Below, piece by piece: positions 36,001 through 51,000 of a DNA stretch of 64,000 nucleotides. The notes under the pieces are model-generated. The model did not search any database. It was not told where the DNA came from and was given only the letters and a program-made list of their open reading frames with translations. The position numbers and the translations under genes were made by a program. Every line of letters starts with the position of its first letter. Within the stretch, counting starts at the first letter, position 1. Location: positions 806,001 to 870,000 of the forward strand of contig JAZAYU010000005.1 of the NCBI GenBank assembly GCA_038501625.1, written 5' to 3'. Source of the DNA: Corbicula japonica. Taxonomy: Eukaryota > Mollusca > Bivalvia > Venerida > Cyrenidae.

Positions 36001-39000
36001 GGGAGAAGTGGTATTTCAGGGATCTCACTAGAGGGAGACTTGGGAGAAGTGGTATTTCAGGACTCTCACTAGAGGGAGACGGGAGTAGTGGTATTTCAGG
36101 GCTCTCACTAGAGAGAGACTTGGGAAAAGTGGTCTCCCAAAAGTGACCAGACTTCTCCCTTCTTTGAGCAATGGGAGGTCAGTTTGTGTAGACTATATAG
36201 AGAAAGAATGCTGTTGACTGCAAACTTCTCCACAATTCAGTAAACTTATGACAAAATTACTTGAATTGCAAGTCTAGTGAGAGTCCTGATATTTCTGTTG
36301 TTGTTTTTTTTAAATTTATGCTGATTTTGAACCTCCACTTGAATGGATACTACTTACAGAGACGGTTAGGGTTAATGGGTCCACTCGTATTGACCGTTTA
36401 TCATACGGTGAGAAATCTTCGTATCTCATACAATCTGGTTGTAACACGTAGCCACACCTGCAGACAGAAAAAAACTGGTTTTTATCTTCTTTCCAACAGA
36501 TTCTGTTTCAATAATAAAATTTCAGTTTTTTAATTTTAATTTTGGTAGTTTGTTTTTATACACTTTTCCTGGCGTAAAATTCACAGTGCACAATGAAACC
36601 GGTGCAAAGAAAAAAGAAATAATTTTACTACATTATCATTAAATTTCTCCCCAGTTTAAATTTTGTTTTTATCAAGCTAGGGTAATTGTGCGAATTTAAA
36701 TCTAAACAAAACTTAACTATGTAACATATGTTACATCTTAACACAAGAGTGCAAATGCACGAATTCAAGTCCAAGTGAATATGTTATCCACGTTCTTTTG
36801 TGAAAATTTGTCCACTCAAAATTAAATGATATAGTATGTTCAAACTGATGATCCAATACTGCAAAATCAAACTAGAGCTATCACTGAAGGTGATTAATAC
36901 CCCCGCAATACTGCTTTGTCAGAGTATACAGAAATGATGTTTGCATCTTTCATGGGTGAAAGTTGAAAAATAATTGAAATCCTGAAAATTTGTTGCAAAA
37001 GTTGTGTTTAAAAATAGCGACTTGGGTTTTCACCGGATGTAAACAAAACTGTAAAAGTAGTTGACGTCACAAGGTTTTGTTGAATCGTGCTCCCCTTCTA
37101 AAAAATAATGGACTGATCCAAATGAAAAAAAAATATGTCATGCAAATCTAATCACGAATGTATGTTAAAAGTTTGAAAACTGGAGAAGTAGTTTGTGTCA
37201 TAAGATTTTGTTAAATAATGCTCCCCTCCAACCAAAAATGGACTGATCCATAAAAAATATGTCACTAACATGCGCACTTCATGCAGAACATATGATTTCA
37301 GTTTCAAGTCGATATCTTGAAAACTGTAGAAGTTTGCAAAACACAATTTTGTTAAATCATGTCCCCTGCAAAAAATAATGGACTGATCCACACGAAAAAT
37401 ATGTCACGCACATCTACACTTCATGCCGAACATATGTATCAAGTTTCAAGTCAATATCTTAAAAACTGTAGAAGTAGTTCATGTTACAAGATTTTGTTGA
37501 ATCATGCTCCCTTCCGAAAAATAATGGACTGATCCACATGAGAAAAAAAAAATTGCGCAAATGTAATCACAAACATATGTTTAAAGTTTCAAGTCGATAT
37601 CTTGAAAACTGTTGACGTAGTAAGTGTAGAAGTTTGCATAACACGATTTTGTTAAATCATGTCCCCTGCAAAAAATAATGGACTGATCCATACGGAAAAT
37701 ATGTCACGCACATCTACACTTCATGCCTAACAAGTGTATCAAGTTTCAAGTCAATATCTTAAAAACTGTAGAAGTAGTTCGCGTGACAAGATTTTGTTAA
37801 ATCATGCTCCCCTCCGAAAAATAATGGACTGATCCACATGAGACAAAAAAAAATGTGCGCAAATGTACTCACGAACATATGTTTAAAGTTTCAAGTCGAT
37901 ATCTTGAAAACTGTTGACGTAGTAAGTGTAGAAGTTTGCATAACACGATTTTGTTAAATCATGTCCCTGCAAAAAATAATGGACTGATCCACACGAAAAA
38001 TATGTCACGCACATCTACACTTCATGCCGAACAAATGTATCAAGTTTCAAGTCAATATCTTAAAAACTGTAGAAGTAGTTCGTGTCATAAGGTTTTGTTG
38101 AATCATACTCCCCTGCTAAAAAATAATGGACTGATCCACATGAAATAAAGTATGTCATGGAAATCTACTCACAAACGTATGTTTAAAGTTTGAAAACTGA
38201 AGAAGTAGTTTGCGTCATAAGATTAAAAATAAAAGATTTTGTTAAATAATGCTCCCCTCCAAAAAAAATGGACTGATCCACAAACAAATATGTCGCTTAC
38301 ATGCGCACTTCATGCAGAACATACAATTTTAGTTTCAAGTCTTATATCTTAAAAACTGTAGAATTTTGCATAACACGATTTTGTTAAATCATGTCTCCTG
38401 CAAAAAATAATGGACTGATCCACGCGAAAAATATGTCATGCACATCTACACTTCATGCTGAACATATGTATCAAGTTTCAAGTCAATATCTTAAAAACTG
38501 TAGAAGAAGTTCGCGTCACAAGATTTTGTTAAATCGTGCTCCCTCCGAAAAATAATGGACTGATCCACATGAGAAAAAAAACATTTGCGCAAATGTACTC
38601 ACGAACATATGTTTAAAGTTTCAAGTCGATATCTTGAAAACTGTTGACGTAGTAAGTGTAGAAGTTTGCATAACATGATTTTGTTAAATCATGTCCCCTG
38701 CAAAAATAATGGACTGATCCACACGAAAAATATGTCATGCACATCTACACTTCATGCCGAACATATGTACCAAGTTTCAAGTCAATATCTTAAAAACTGT
38801 AGAAGTAGTTCGCGTCACAAGATTTTATTAAATTGTGCTCCCCTCCGAAAAATTATGGACTGATCCAGATGAGAAAAAAAAATTTGCGCAAATGTACTCA
38901 CGAACATATGTTTAAAGTATCAAGTCGATATCTTGAAAACTGTTGATGTAGTAAGTGTAGAAGTTTGCATAACACTATTTTGTTAAATCACGTCCCTGCA

Positions 39001-42000
39001 AAAATAATGGACTGATCCACACGAAAAATATGTCACGCACATCTACACTTCATGCCGAACATATGTATCAAGTTTCAAGTCAATATCTTAAAAACTGTAG
39101 AAGTAGTTCATGTTACAAGATTTTGTTGAATCATGCTCCCTTCCGAAAAATAATGGACTGATCCACATGAGAAAAAAAAAATTTGCGCAAATGTACTCAC
39201 GAACATATGTTTAAAGTATCAAGTCGATATCTTGAAAACTGTTGACGTAGTAAGTGTAGAAGTTTGCATAACACTATTTTGTTAAATCACGTCCCTGCAA
39301 AAATAATGGACTGATCCACACGAAAAATATGTCACGCACATCTACACTTCATGCCGAACATATATTTCAAGTTTCAAGTCAATACCTTAAAAACTGAAGA
39401 AGTAGTTCGCATCACAAGATTTAGAAGTTTGCATAACACGATTTTGTTTAATCATGTCCCCTGCAAAAAATAATGGACTAATCCACACGAAAAATATGTC
39501 AGGCACATCTAGACTTCATGCCGAACATGTGTATCAAGTTTCAAGTCAATATCTTAAAAACTGTAGAAGTAGTTCGCGTCACAAGATTTTGTTAAATCGT
39601 GCTCCCCTCCGAAAAATAATGGACTGATCCACATGAGAAAAAAAATAGTTCGCGCAAATGTACTCACGAACATATGTTTAAAGTTTCAAGTCGATATCTT
39701 GAAAACTGTTGATGCTGTAAGTGCAACAGACAGACCGGGTCAACAAACCAACGAACCAACCAACGAACCAACCGGATGATGACTCCTATATACCCCCTAT
39801 ACTTCGTATGCGGGGGTATAAAAAATCTTGTCGCTGCAAAATTACACAATGATAACCACGGTATGTTCAAGATGATGATCCAATACCGATAGAGGCCTGG
39901 TAAGGGTAACACTTACGTGCCATTTTGTAGAAAGAGGCCCTGGTTCAACTGCATGGATCTGTCCGGGGTCTGGTAGTTCAGGGCACATAACTGCGAGCCG
40001 CAGTTCCACATCGGCATCGGGTTGTAGTTTGTTGAGTCTATTCTAGAACCTTTAGGATACACTCTACTCAGCTGTTTGAGGTTGTATGTAGGAAGAGTTA
40101 AGGAATGTTTTCAAAAATGCTTATTTAAAGTTCCGACATTGTCTCAGATGATGAGGTTAATATTAAGGGTCGTGTACAGTCAACATTGCACTTTGATCAT
40201 TAATAAAGAATAAAAATTACCAAAATCTCTCTAATGGCAAAATGCCGTTCACTGAAACTTTGCACATATGAATGTTATTAATGTATCTTTATTTTGTTAA
40301 TGCACGTAAAGAAAAGAAAAAAATTATAAGCATAAATTCGGCAATTCTTAAAAGTCTCATGAGGTCTTATATTGCTCATACTATTATTCATTTGCTCTGA
40401 AATAATTGTTAGGCTTTAAACCTCGAAATTTCATTTTTATTTGCAACAAATATTTAAATGTTACAATATAAGCATCTAATAAAATCACAGGCTGCTTTAT
40501 CTGCCCACGATCATTACATGTATATTTATGTACAACACCAGCAGGTGACATGCCGGTAGTCTGCGGCAATGCTTGAGCAGGAAATTGACAAGTCCATTTT
40601 AAGAAATGGCATCCTATTTTAAACTAAACTCGTCCTCTCATCCAACAGTGAATGGGTACAAGTGATAAAATCCAGTTGAATGGTATATGTGATAAAATCA
40701 GAGACCCATCTAATATGTTTTACTTAGTTTGAGCATAAATTTAGTCTGGACATAATTTGAACAATTTTAAACTTTTTGGAGACCTCTGGGCCTGGGTTTG
40801 GGTCCAGTATTTTACGGTAGACAGTGTTAAGATGTTTATCTGGTCTATTTAAGTAATCAAAATCAATGAATTATTAAAACAAATCCGGATTTCAGCTTTT
40901 ACAGAAAAAGTGTAGAGCTTGGAGGGGGCGTTTGCAGTTCTCAGAGGAAAAAAGGCATAAAAAATTTGATTTACTCCCTTACAAAGAGTTTTTATTGTTA
41001 ATAGTGTTAATAAGTCCATCTGTGCCGTCTGATCAGGATCTAAACTGTTCGCTTTTTGATTCATTAGGTTTTTTTTACCAAAATGCGACCAGTGCAGATC
41101 CTGATCAGTCGGCACGGATGTGCCAGCTGATCTGGATCTACACTGATCGCACATGCGTAAAAATGTGTATCTGTACAGGAAAGGGTTAACAAATAAACTA
41201 GTGAAACTACAAAACTGTATATTAGAAGAACAAGACTGAAATAGGGACCCAAATATTTGTTCATCTTACAGGTGGATAAATAGAGTACAGAACTTTTACA
41301 GTGAAGGATATTCTAGAAACAGTTTAGCTTTGGACCTTGAACACCAACTCTCAGCTTTGGTTTCCTGGAAAGACGACATCTCCTGAAAGTTACCTGCCCC
41401 TGAAAGCAAACAGGTTTATATCAAAGTTATCTGCCCCTGGAGGCAAACAGGTTTACATAAAAGTTACCTGTCTCTAGAGGCAAACAGGTTTACATGTTTT
41501 CACTTTGTTCTTCACCCCTTAATACATAGATACACCTTTATTGCGAAATTCGATGAAAAGTGTAGATCCAGATCAGCTGGCATATCCGTACTGTCTGATT
41601 AGGATCTACATTTTCACTTTTGGCTTTTAGATTTATCAGAATACTTCTGACAAAGATGCAACCTGTGCAGATCCAGATCAGATGGCATGGATGTACTGGC
41701 TTAACTGGATCTACACTGGTCTCACAAGCGTTAAAACATGTATATATGCAGTAAATGGTTAAAACAAGAAATATATTATTACTGTGAGGATTCAAGTATG
41801 AAATTTCAGAGTATGCTTCTCTTAACTAAATTACTATGAAGAATGAATATTTTTTTATCTTTTCACCTCAAGTGTTGTAATAAACAAAGATCTTAACATT
41901 ACTTGGATATAGTCTGATTTCACACAGCAAGTCATGAATGGACTTTTGTATTTACAGATACTTATTTCAATCATAATTGTAAAGTTAAAACACTAATAGA

Positions 42001-45000
42001 TATACTTTCCAGTGAGGTCAGGGTGGAAGTAGTTACTTATTTGCCTGTGATATAAAAGTGGGTGGGATAACTTACTATTGAAGTAGTTACTTATCTGCCT
42101 GTGAAATAAAAGTGGGTGGGGTAACTTACTATCTAGGTTGAATTGCACAGCTATACAATATACAATGAGGTCTGAGAATTCTTGAGCTATCTGATTTCTC
42201 CTCTCTAACTGCTTCATATTCTGTTGCTGAAAACAAAAACAAAAACAATCTGTCACCACTGAACAATGCCCCCAAACAACTACAAATGTATTTCAATACA
42301 GCACTGGAAGATAAACAAACAACTAATTCAAATTCAAATTCAACCAAACAACTAATTCAAATTTTAACAACTATCAATTACAATAAGACACACAAAAACT
42401 TTGACTGAAAATGATTTTATTTTTTTAAGTTTTAATGATTTAAAAAAAACTTGATAAGATTAGCATTGTTTTTCCGTTGCTTTAAAGGCTAATTGGAATA
42501 CACCGAAGTTAATGATTTATTTTAAATTTTGGACTAAAATATTGTATTTTCATAGACATTTACATCTGAGCCCTCACAAACAATGTGCTAGAAATGAACT
42601 ACTCTGATAAAATAGAACTCTTCAGAGAAAATAAGTGACTTGATTAAAAAAAATGTTTCTGCATGGTTCCAGAAACATTTACTGAATTTTAAACCCCAAC
42701 CCGTTTATAAATACATCGGTGTTGGCAAAAGCCCAGGGCAAAAAAAAAATAAACCTACATGTGGCATGTATGAGAGCATCTAATAGGTTGAAATGAGAAC
42801 TTCTCTCCAAACTGACTAATCAGAACTGACCAATCAGAAACTGTATTTCAAAAACCAGTCTTCAATCCTTAGAAACCCATTGGTCACCAAAATGAAAACC
42901 TAAACTGACCAATCAAAAACTAGAGTTTAGTGGCTGGTCTCTAATCTTAAGTAAGTGATTGGTTGATGTGAAACACCATCACCTAACAGACCAATCAATA
43001 GAGTTTAAGGACTGCTTGAAATGAAACCAGTCTCTAAAACTAACCATTCAGAAACTAGAGTTTAAACTGGAATCCAACCTGAGTAAACTATTAATTAATA
43101 TGAAAAAAGTCTGGAAACTAACGAATAAAATTAAGATTTGAAATTGGTTGTACAATATTCTTGTAGGTTTCTGGCTTTTTAGCTTGAAAGCATTTTGACA
43201 GTCATATCACAATATCATGTGTTGATAAACAAATTTAAGTGTAAGCAAATAAGACGGAAAAACAATAAAATGGGTGAAAATAGTGCAAATATAGTGTTAT
43301 GTAAAATATTTGCAGGGGCTAAGATACTTATTTAAATATATGGGAATGTTATTTCTTACCCTTATTGACCACCGCATCTTGTAAATTCAAAGAAAATTTT
43401 ACAAAGCTAATAAATCATGAAATGAAACAGATTTGAAGCGAAGAATGATTTAAGACAAAATACATATGGGCCCCAAGATCATAAAACTAAGATTGAAGAC
43501 CAGTCTCAATCCTCAAGCATCAAATTGGCTAAAATGGCAACCAGTTGCCATTTCAGCCAATCAGATGCTTGAGATTTGAGACTGGTTTTCAAACTGGCCT
43601 TCAGATTTAGTTTTAAGATCTTGGGTTATGGAAGTTACCATACATCAATTGTAACAGAAAAATACAAAACCATTTAGGTACCATATAACAGAAAGTTTGA
43701 AATAGACTTTGAATCATACAATAAACCCATAAGTTTGAAACAGACTATGACAAAGTCTTAGACAAACAAGAGATGTTTGTAAAACACTTAGACCACAGCT
43801 ACCGTCCACTGGCCAATCAGTGGCCAGTATTACCATTGTCTAAATCTCGTAGACAACTCTTTGGCATTGTCTACGAAGGTTCGTGAAGCAGGTGCATCTC
43901 GTTTACTATCTCATATTAATAACTGTACGGCTGATATCTTAGTGTCATAGAGTTCTATCGATACATGTTTGTGATAATTGTAAACGTACAAAGTGGACAT
44001 TTAAGGCGTTGCTCCTTTCGTCATTGCTATGCCATAGACAACAAAGAAAAATATCAAAATCTCTGAAATGGCAAAACGCAGTTCCATCAAACTTTGGATA
44101 AATCAATGTTATTGGTGTATGATTATGTTCGTTATGAAAAGTTATGACAGTAAAGAAAAATAGAACTAAAATTATAATCTTAAAATTCTATTTCCAATAA
44201 ATCATTTAAACGAAGCAACACAAAACAACATGCCCACATGCGTCAAATTATTCTGACAACAATATCTGAGGGCCTTGAAAAGAACTCTCAATTATGAAGA
44301 CAGAAATAAACATTTTTATTTTTGTCCTCCATTTTCGCAACCAGGAAATGTCATACACACTTTATTCCGTATACATTTGTTAGATAAGAGGCTCTTAGAT
44401 ATTGTTGTCAGTAACTTATTACTCATGAAGGCATTTAAATTGATATTAAGTGTTCTTTCGATTTTGTGTTTTTTGCATATTCAGTTTTAGGGGTTTTTGG
44501 TCTAACTATTTTTCTTTACTGTTCTAACTTTTCTTAATGTATGTAAAATAAAAATTCATTAAGAACAATGATTTGTGCTAAGTTTTATTTAACTGCATTT
44601 TGCCGTTAGAGAGATTTTGATAATTTTCTTTTTTAATCAATTATGATGATGCAATGACAACTGCCATAGAACCTTAAGCATACAAACTAAATAAACAAAC
44701 ACTGTGTATTTGGTTTCATTTTTTATACATGGTAAGAAGATTGCAATATTTATATTAACAAGTTTTAACAATGCAAAAACGGAAATATTTACTTTATAAA
44801 ATACATTTTCTTTGTCTTTCACTATTTCACGGTCAATATTTAGCAGTTTCCGCATTTAAAATTTAATAAACTTACATATATTATTTCTGTTGTTGTTGTT
44901 GTTGATGATGTTGTTGTTTTTGTTGTTGTTGGGGATTCTGTTGTTGTTAGCTTATGAAATTTCAAATTGACTTGAAATTCATTAAAACACACAAACATTT

Positions 45001-48000
45001 TATTTTTTTATATAACACTTACTTTAAAACTACTTTTTGATTTAATGACTGACTAAAATAACAACAAAATTACAAAATTACTCACTAAGTACATGTGACT
45101 CCTTGTATACACGAATTGTGAATGACAGAAGTTTGTGTGACGGCTTATTAAGTTTGGGAGAAACATTGCTTTGTGCACGAGAATTTCGGAGTTTTGCAGT
45201 CATGTGGTCTAAGTCGGATAGACACCTCGTGGAGTGGCTATGAAAAATAGACGCTCGCCTCTATTTTTCATAGATGCTCGCTGCCCTCGCGTCTATTTTT
45301 CATAGACCACTCCACTCATTGTCTATCCTTTACATATGCACCCCGCAAATGCCAATTGGATAGTGATCTGTTATTTTATTGAAGGTCACTGTGACCTTGA
45401 CCTTTGACCTACTGACCTCAAAATCAATAGGAGTCATCTACTTGTGATGACAAACAAATAACTAATGAAGTTTGAAACAGACCCAAAGTGGATTAAGAGT
45501 GGTTGATACATCATATTTTGCAAAACCCGGAGTGGATCCAGAGGTGGTTTAGTGGGGTTGATACATCATTGTTTACTAGACCCAGCAGTGGATTTAGAGG
45601 GGGTACAGTGGGGTTGATACATCATTGTTTACTAGACCTAGCAGTGGATTTAGAGGGGTACAGTGGGGTTGATACATCATTGTTTACTAGACCCAGCAGT
45701 GGATTTAGAGGGGTACAGTGGGGTTGATACATCATTGTTTACTAGACCCAGCAGTGGATTTAGAGGGGTACAGTGGGGTTGATACATCATTGTTTACTAG
45801 ACCCAGCAGTGGATTTAGAGGGGTACAGTGGGGTTGATACATCATTGTTTACTAGACCCAGCAGTGGATTTAGAGGGGTACAGTGGGGTTGATACATCAT
45901 TGTTTACTAGACCCAGCAGTGGATTTAGAGGGGGTACAGTGGGGTTGATACATCATTGTTTACTAGACCCAGCAGTGGATTTAGAGGGGTACAGTGGGGT
46001 TGATACATCATTGTTTACTAGACCCAGCAGTGGATTTAGAGGGGGTACAGTGGGGTTGATACATCATTGTTTACTAGACCCAGCAGTGGATTTAGAGGGG
46101 GTACAGTGGGGTTGATACATCAATGTTTACTAGACGGAGCAGTGGATTTAGAGGGGGTACAGTGGGGTTGATACATCAATGTTTACTAGACGGAGCAGTG
46201 GATTTAGAGGGGGTACAGTGGGGTTGATACTTAATTGTTTGCAAGACCAGTCCATGTTGTACACTCTAAATCTTGAAGTAACAGCAATTCCAGAAAACTC
46301 AAGATCTCAACAGATTGTGAATTCATTACTTTAACCACTATACCAATAAAACAGTGATAAAGGCTGTATAACTCTTCACTAAACAGCTATGGGTTTTAAC
46401 CTTTCACACATGTGGGAACACTGATAACCTGGTACATCTGTTCCATTTGATCAGGATCTACACTGTATGCTTTTTGGTCAGAAATAAGCTTATAAAAAAA
46501 AGTGAACAGTGCAGATGGTGATCGAACGGTACCTGATCAGGATCTACACTGTTTTGCACAGTGCAAAAAACCCATTTTACTGTAGTAAAGGGTTAAATGA
46601 CACATCAAATGTGAATGGCACACTAATCCTGGACGCAATAATACCATATGTTTGATAGACCTTCTTGTTTCACGCAGGCGATTTTGCACAAGATCCCACT
46701 GTTTAAATATTCAAAATTAAAAGATACTTTTTATTTCTTCTTATTAAGATCAAAGTTTAACTGTGAGCGAACTATTTCAATAAAAACTGTGTGCGAACTT
46801 ATTTCAATTTAATGAAATGTGACAGGTTACAGTTGTGACTGGTGCAGATGCCGATAAATCTTAGAACTACATAATGCAACCTCAGTGTCTACACATTTAA
46901 ATTATTAGTTAATTTATCCTTTCCTCCATATATACAACTTTATATGGTGGGCCAACATTGTAGATCCAGATAAGCCGCTACTTCCATGCTGTCTGATCAG
47001 GAACTGCACTGTTTTATATTTGGTCAGAAATAACCTCATTAATCTAAAAGCAAACAGCGCAGATCCTGATCAGCTGGCACATCCGGATTAGATGGCACAG
47101 ATGTGCCAGCTGATATGGATCTACACTGTTCAGGAACTGCACTGTTTTATATTTGGTCAGAAATAACCTAATTAATCAAAAGGCAAACAGCGCAGCAGAT
47201 CTTGATCAGCTTGCACATCCTGATCAGATGGTACAGATGTGCCAGCTGATATGGATGTACACTGTTCTCTTATGCCATAAAGGCGTATATATGGAGTAAA
47301 GTGTTAAGGTAAATACAGGGTCCTGTAAATCAGACTCATTCAATGTTTAGTATTCATGTTAATCGGTACACTGAAGATATTTAATTTTGACATTGATTTA
47401 GCTATTGTGACCACAGCAATATTTGGTTGTTATATGACTGTTTTTCCCGGTCTCCTGGACACTTTAGGGGCCGAACCACTTCCAAGAGAGGTCCTTATCC
47501 TGCAGCCCCTTCCACTAAAATGATAAACAGGGCCCAGGATCATAAAACTTAAACTGGAGACCAATGATCTCAAATCTCAAGCATCTTTTGCCCAAAAATA
47601 TGGCAACAAATCAGGAATACCCGTCTGTCATTGTATTAAATTCTGCTAGTGAATATTAAGGAATACCAGGTGAGAGAGATTTAGGCTCCAAATACATTTA
47701 ACCCTTTAGTCCATAGAAACACCTTTATTGCATGGGGAAATAGTGTAGATCCAGATCAGCCATCACATCCATGCCATCTGATCAGGATCTGCACTGTTTG
47801 CTTTTTTTTCTGGTCTGAAATAACCTAATAAATCATAATGCTCAGATGGCAAGGAGCAGGCTGATCAGGATTGAAGGTTATAAAACTGAGATTGGAAACC
47901 AGTCTTAAATCTCAAGGATCTGATTGGCTGAAATGAGGACTTGTCGCCATTTCAGCCAATCAGATGCTTGAGATTCGAGACTGGTTTCCATGCTCAGTTT

Positions 48001-51000
48001 TATAACCTTCTGCCCTGGATATACATATAGATTGTTTGCCCAGGCCATAAAGGAGAATATTTTGACTAAAGGGTTCATAAGTTTACAGATAGTAAAACAA
48101 CCACAACTTTTCGGCCAATCAGCAAGGTTCTCCGATCATAACCTCCAATGTAAACTTGCGAAAAAGTGTTCCTTCATTGCTATGCGATTGGAAGTAATTT
48201 TGTCAGAAACATTAATCAGTTTGTTCAGAGTTTTTATTTGTTTGTGATTCAACCTGAAATCAAAATCAACATTTTGTGTTCAACAGTTTTATAAACTGTC
48301 CCCTTGATGCACTTACTAACTGTATAACTCCTTCTTATTTCAATGGCACATATACTGTTCTTGCACTAAGGTTATGAAATAATGCCTTATTTGTTTATCT
48401 GATAAAGTGAAGATGCTTTTATCGTCCATTTAGTTCAGCTGTACTGCGGTGGGATAAATAAATTGTTTTATTTATTACCCATTTGTTTATCTGGGGACCA
48501 TACGCCTCTGAACATGGAATGGTATTAGTCTGAAAATACTGCACGGAAGGTTCCATGTTTACCGCCATATGCATACCATCGTTTAGGATGGATCAAAATT
48601 GTACTGTTTATTGGTGTAAATATTGAGTTGCGCTCAACCTGGGGCTAGGCAGCGTGGGCAGTAATGTGCATTTCAATTACTGCCTATGAACAGGCTCACT
48701 CAAACCGAGCCTGCAATATTTTCATATTTGTCGTGTTCGTCGCCTTTCACAGTTCCCTTTTTATCTATATATCTATCTATGTCTATCCACCAACTTTCAA
48801 GATCAGATTCAGGCAGCGGCGGATCCAGAAGGGATAAGGTAGGATTGCTCGAACCCCTTTTTTGCAAGCAAATTTAATTTTCATGTTGATTTTTGGCCTG
48901 AAATATCATGTAATGGATTCAAGACTGCCCACAATGAACCCTATTTCTAGAAATCATGCATCCGTCCCTGCCAGAGTCTCTTAGAGACTCGCAGATTGAA
49001 CGAGAAGTTGTGATTGATGTTACTGAGAAATCGTCATCTACTGTAAGATTATTCAGAGTGTTTCAACATGTAAAGGTAGAACATATTTATATGTGCAAGG
49101 TTGGATGAGAAATTATTATTACTAGTTAGCCCTTTTACTCTATGGGAATATGATTGTTATCCATGGACGATCAGTGTAGATCCAGATCAGCCAGCGCATC
49201 TGTGCCATCTGATCAGGATCTTTATTTTTCACTTTCTGATGCATTAAGTTATTCGTTACCAAAATGCAAACAGTGCAGATCCTGATCAGATGGCACAGAT
49301 GTGCCTTTTGATCTGGATCTACACTGGTAGCACCTGCAATAAAATGAGTATAGGGTTTAATAAATACAATAATTTCAGATGCAACCTTCCCTGTAAAGAC
49401 AGTTAGATTGAGTAAGATATCATGACTAGGTATATACTAAGATGTCCAAACCTCAGCTCTTTTCTGAAATTCAGTAAAAATCTCAATTTTGAAATGTTGC
49501 AAAATTCTAGATGCTTTTCCTAGCCTAATTCTCACATGATATATAAATAAAAAGGGTTCTACCCTAAAAAAGCACATAATGCAAACAAGGTATAAAAACA
49601 AAATCTTGTTCAATCAATTACAGTGATTGCAATCACACATTTTTTATGTATTCAAAATTCACCAGGAGCCAATTTTAATGAAATACTTAGACTCAACAAA
49701 TTTATTTTTATTTCAAGAATTAACCCTTTCCTCCATACATACAAATTTTTACGCATGTGCGACCAGTGTAGATCCAGATAAGCCAGCACATCCATGCTGT
49801 CTGATCAGGATCTGCACTAGTTGCATTTTGGTCAGAAATAACCTAACAAATCAAACAGCGAACAGTGCAGATCCTGATCATACAGCATCAGATGTGCCAG
49901 CTGATCTGGATCTGCACTGTTCGCCCATGCCATAAAGGTGTTTTTATGGAGGAATGGGTTAATTTCGTATAAGTTTGTCATTCCTTGCAGTAACATAAAG
50001 ACTCTGGTATTTAAGAAGTAATGTTCTAACCCTTAACTCAATGGGATATGGATGTTATCCCATGGGCAAACATTGTAGATCAAAATCAGACAGCACAGCT
50101 ATGCCATTTGATCTGGATCTATAATGGTCACTTCCTGTGAGAAATGAACAGATGAATCAAAAGCGAACAGTGCAGATCCTGATCAGATGACATAGATGTG
50201 CAGCAGATCCGGATCTTCACTGTTTGTCCATGGGCTAACGGCCCTATCATATGGAGTAATGGGTTAAAAAGAACCACACCGCCATTAATGGGTATACACT
50301 GTATACTGATATGTTTCAGTTATACATGTAAGCTTAACTGCACAGGCAGCCTGTTGGTGTCTTACTGTACCATCATTTAATTTTTACGGGGACGAATTTT
50401 CGCGCAAAACCCATAAATAACAATTTGCTGGGGCATAAATTCACGCAACTGTTTTTTACTATAACAAAACACTGTAAAATGGTTTAATTTCGCTGAGGCT
50501 GAATTTTGCACTCTTGTCGTAATGTCAAAATTAAACCCACGGGAAATAAAACGATTTAACAGTATTGGACTTATTTTATCATCATATCATATCATAGAGA
50601 CTTCTGAAAAACAATTACAATCACTGATTTTGGCTAAACTATTGAACAGTTTCTAATAATCATGTTGCTAGGAAATACACAGAATTTCTTGAAGAGCAAA
50701 AAAAAACAAACAAAAACAACACCATAAAAATTCTGTAACTGCTAATTCTGCTAACCTATCTTTGTTAACCATTCACTCCATAGATAAAGGCTTTTATTGT
50801 GTGGACAAACAGTTTAGATCCAGATCAGATGTCACATTTGTGCCATCTGATCAGGATCTCAACTGTTCCCTCCAAGATTCATTAGGTTACTTTTGAGAAA
50901 TTCTGACCAGGATGTGAACACTGTAGATCCAGATCACAAGGAAAAGATGTGCTGGCTAATCTGGATCTAAACTGGTCACCTATGTGATAAAGGGCATATA

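Noticed and set aside
34595..36135. CRISPR array
   Set aside because: The repeats abut without unique spacers, and the setting is an animal gene intron. They are minisatellites.
40072..40080. AG acceptor (CAAACAG) for the LSRVYPKG exon
   Set aside because: With the upstream exon it gives a stop codon and loses conserved residues. The AC acceptor of a U12-type intron fits phase and homology.
45503..46115. Repetitive protein with [16 protein letters not shown] units
   Set aside because: The 55-bp unit changes length by one base between copies, so the frame shifts. It is a minisatellite, not a coding repeat.
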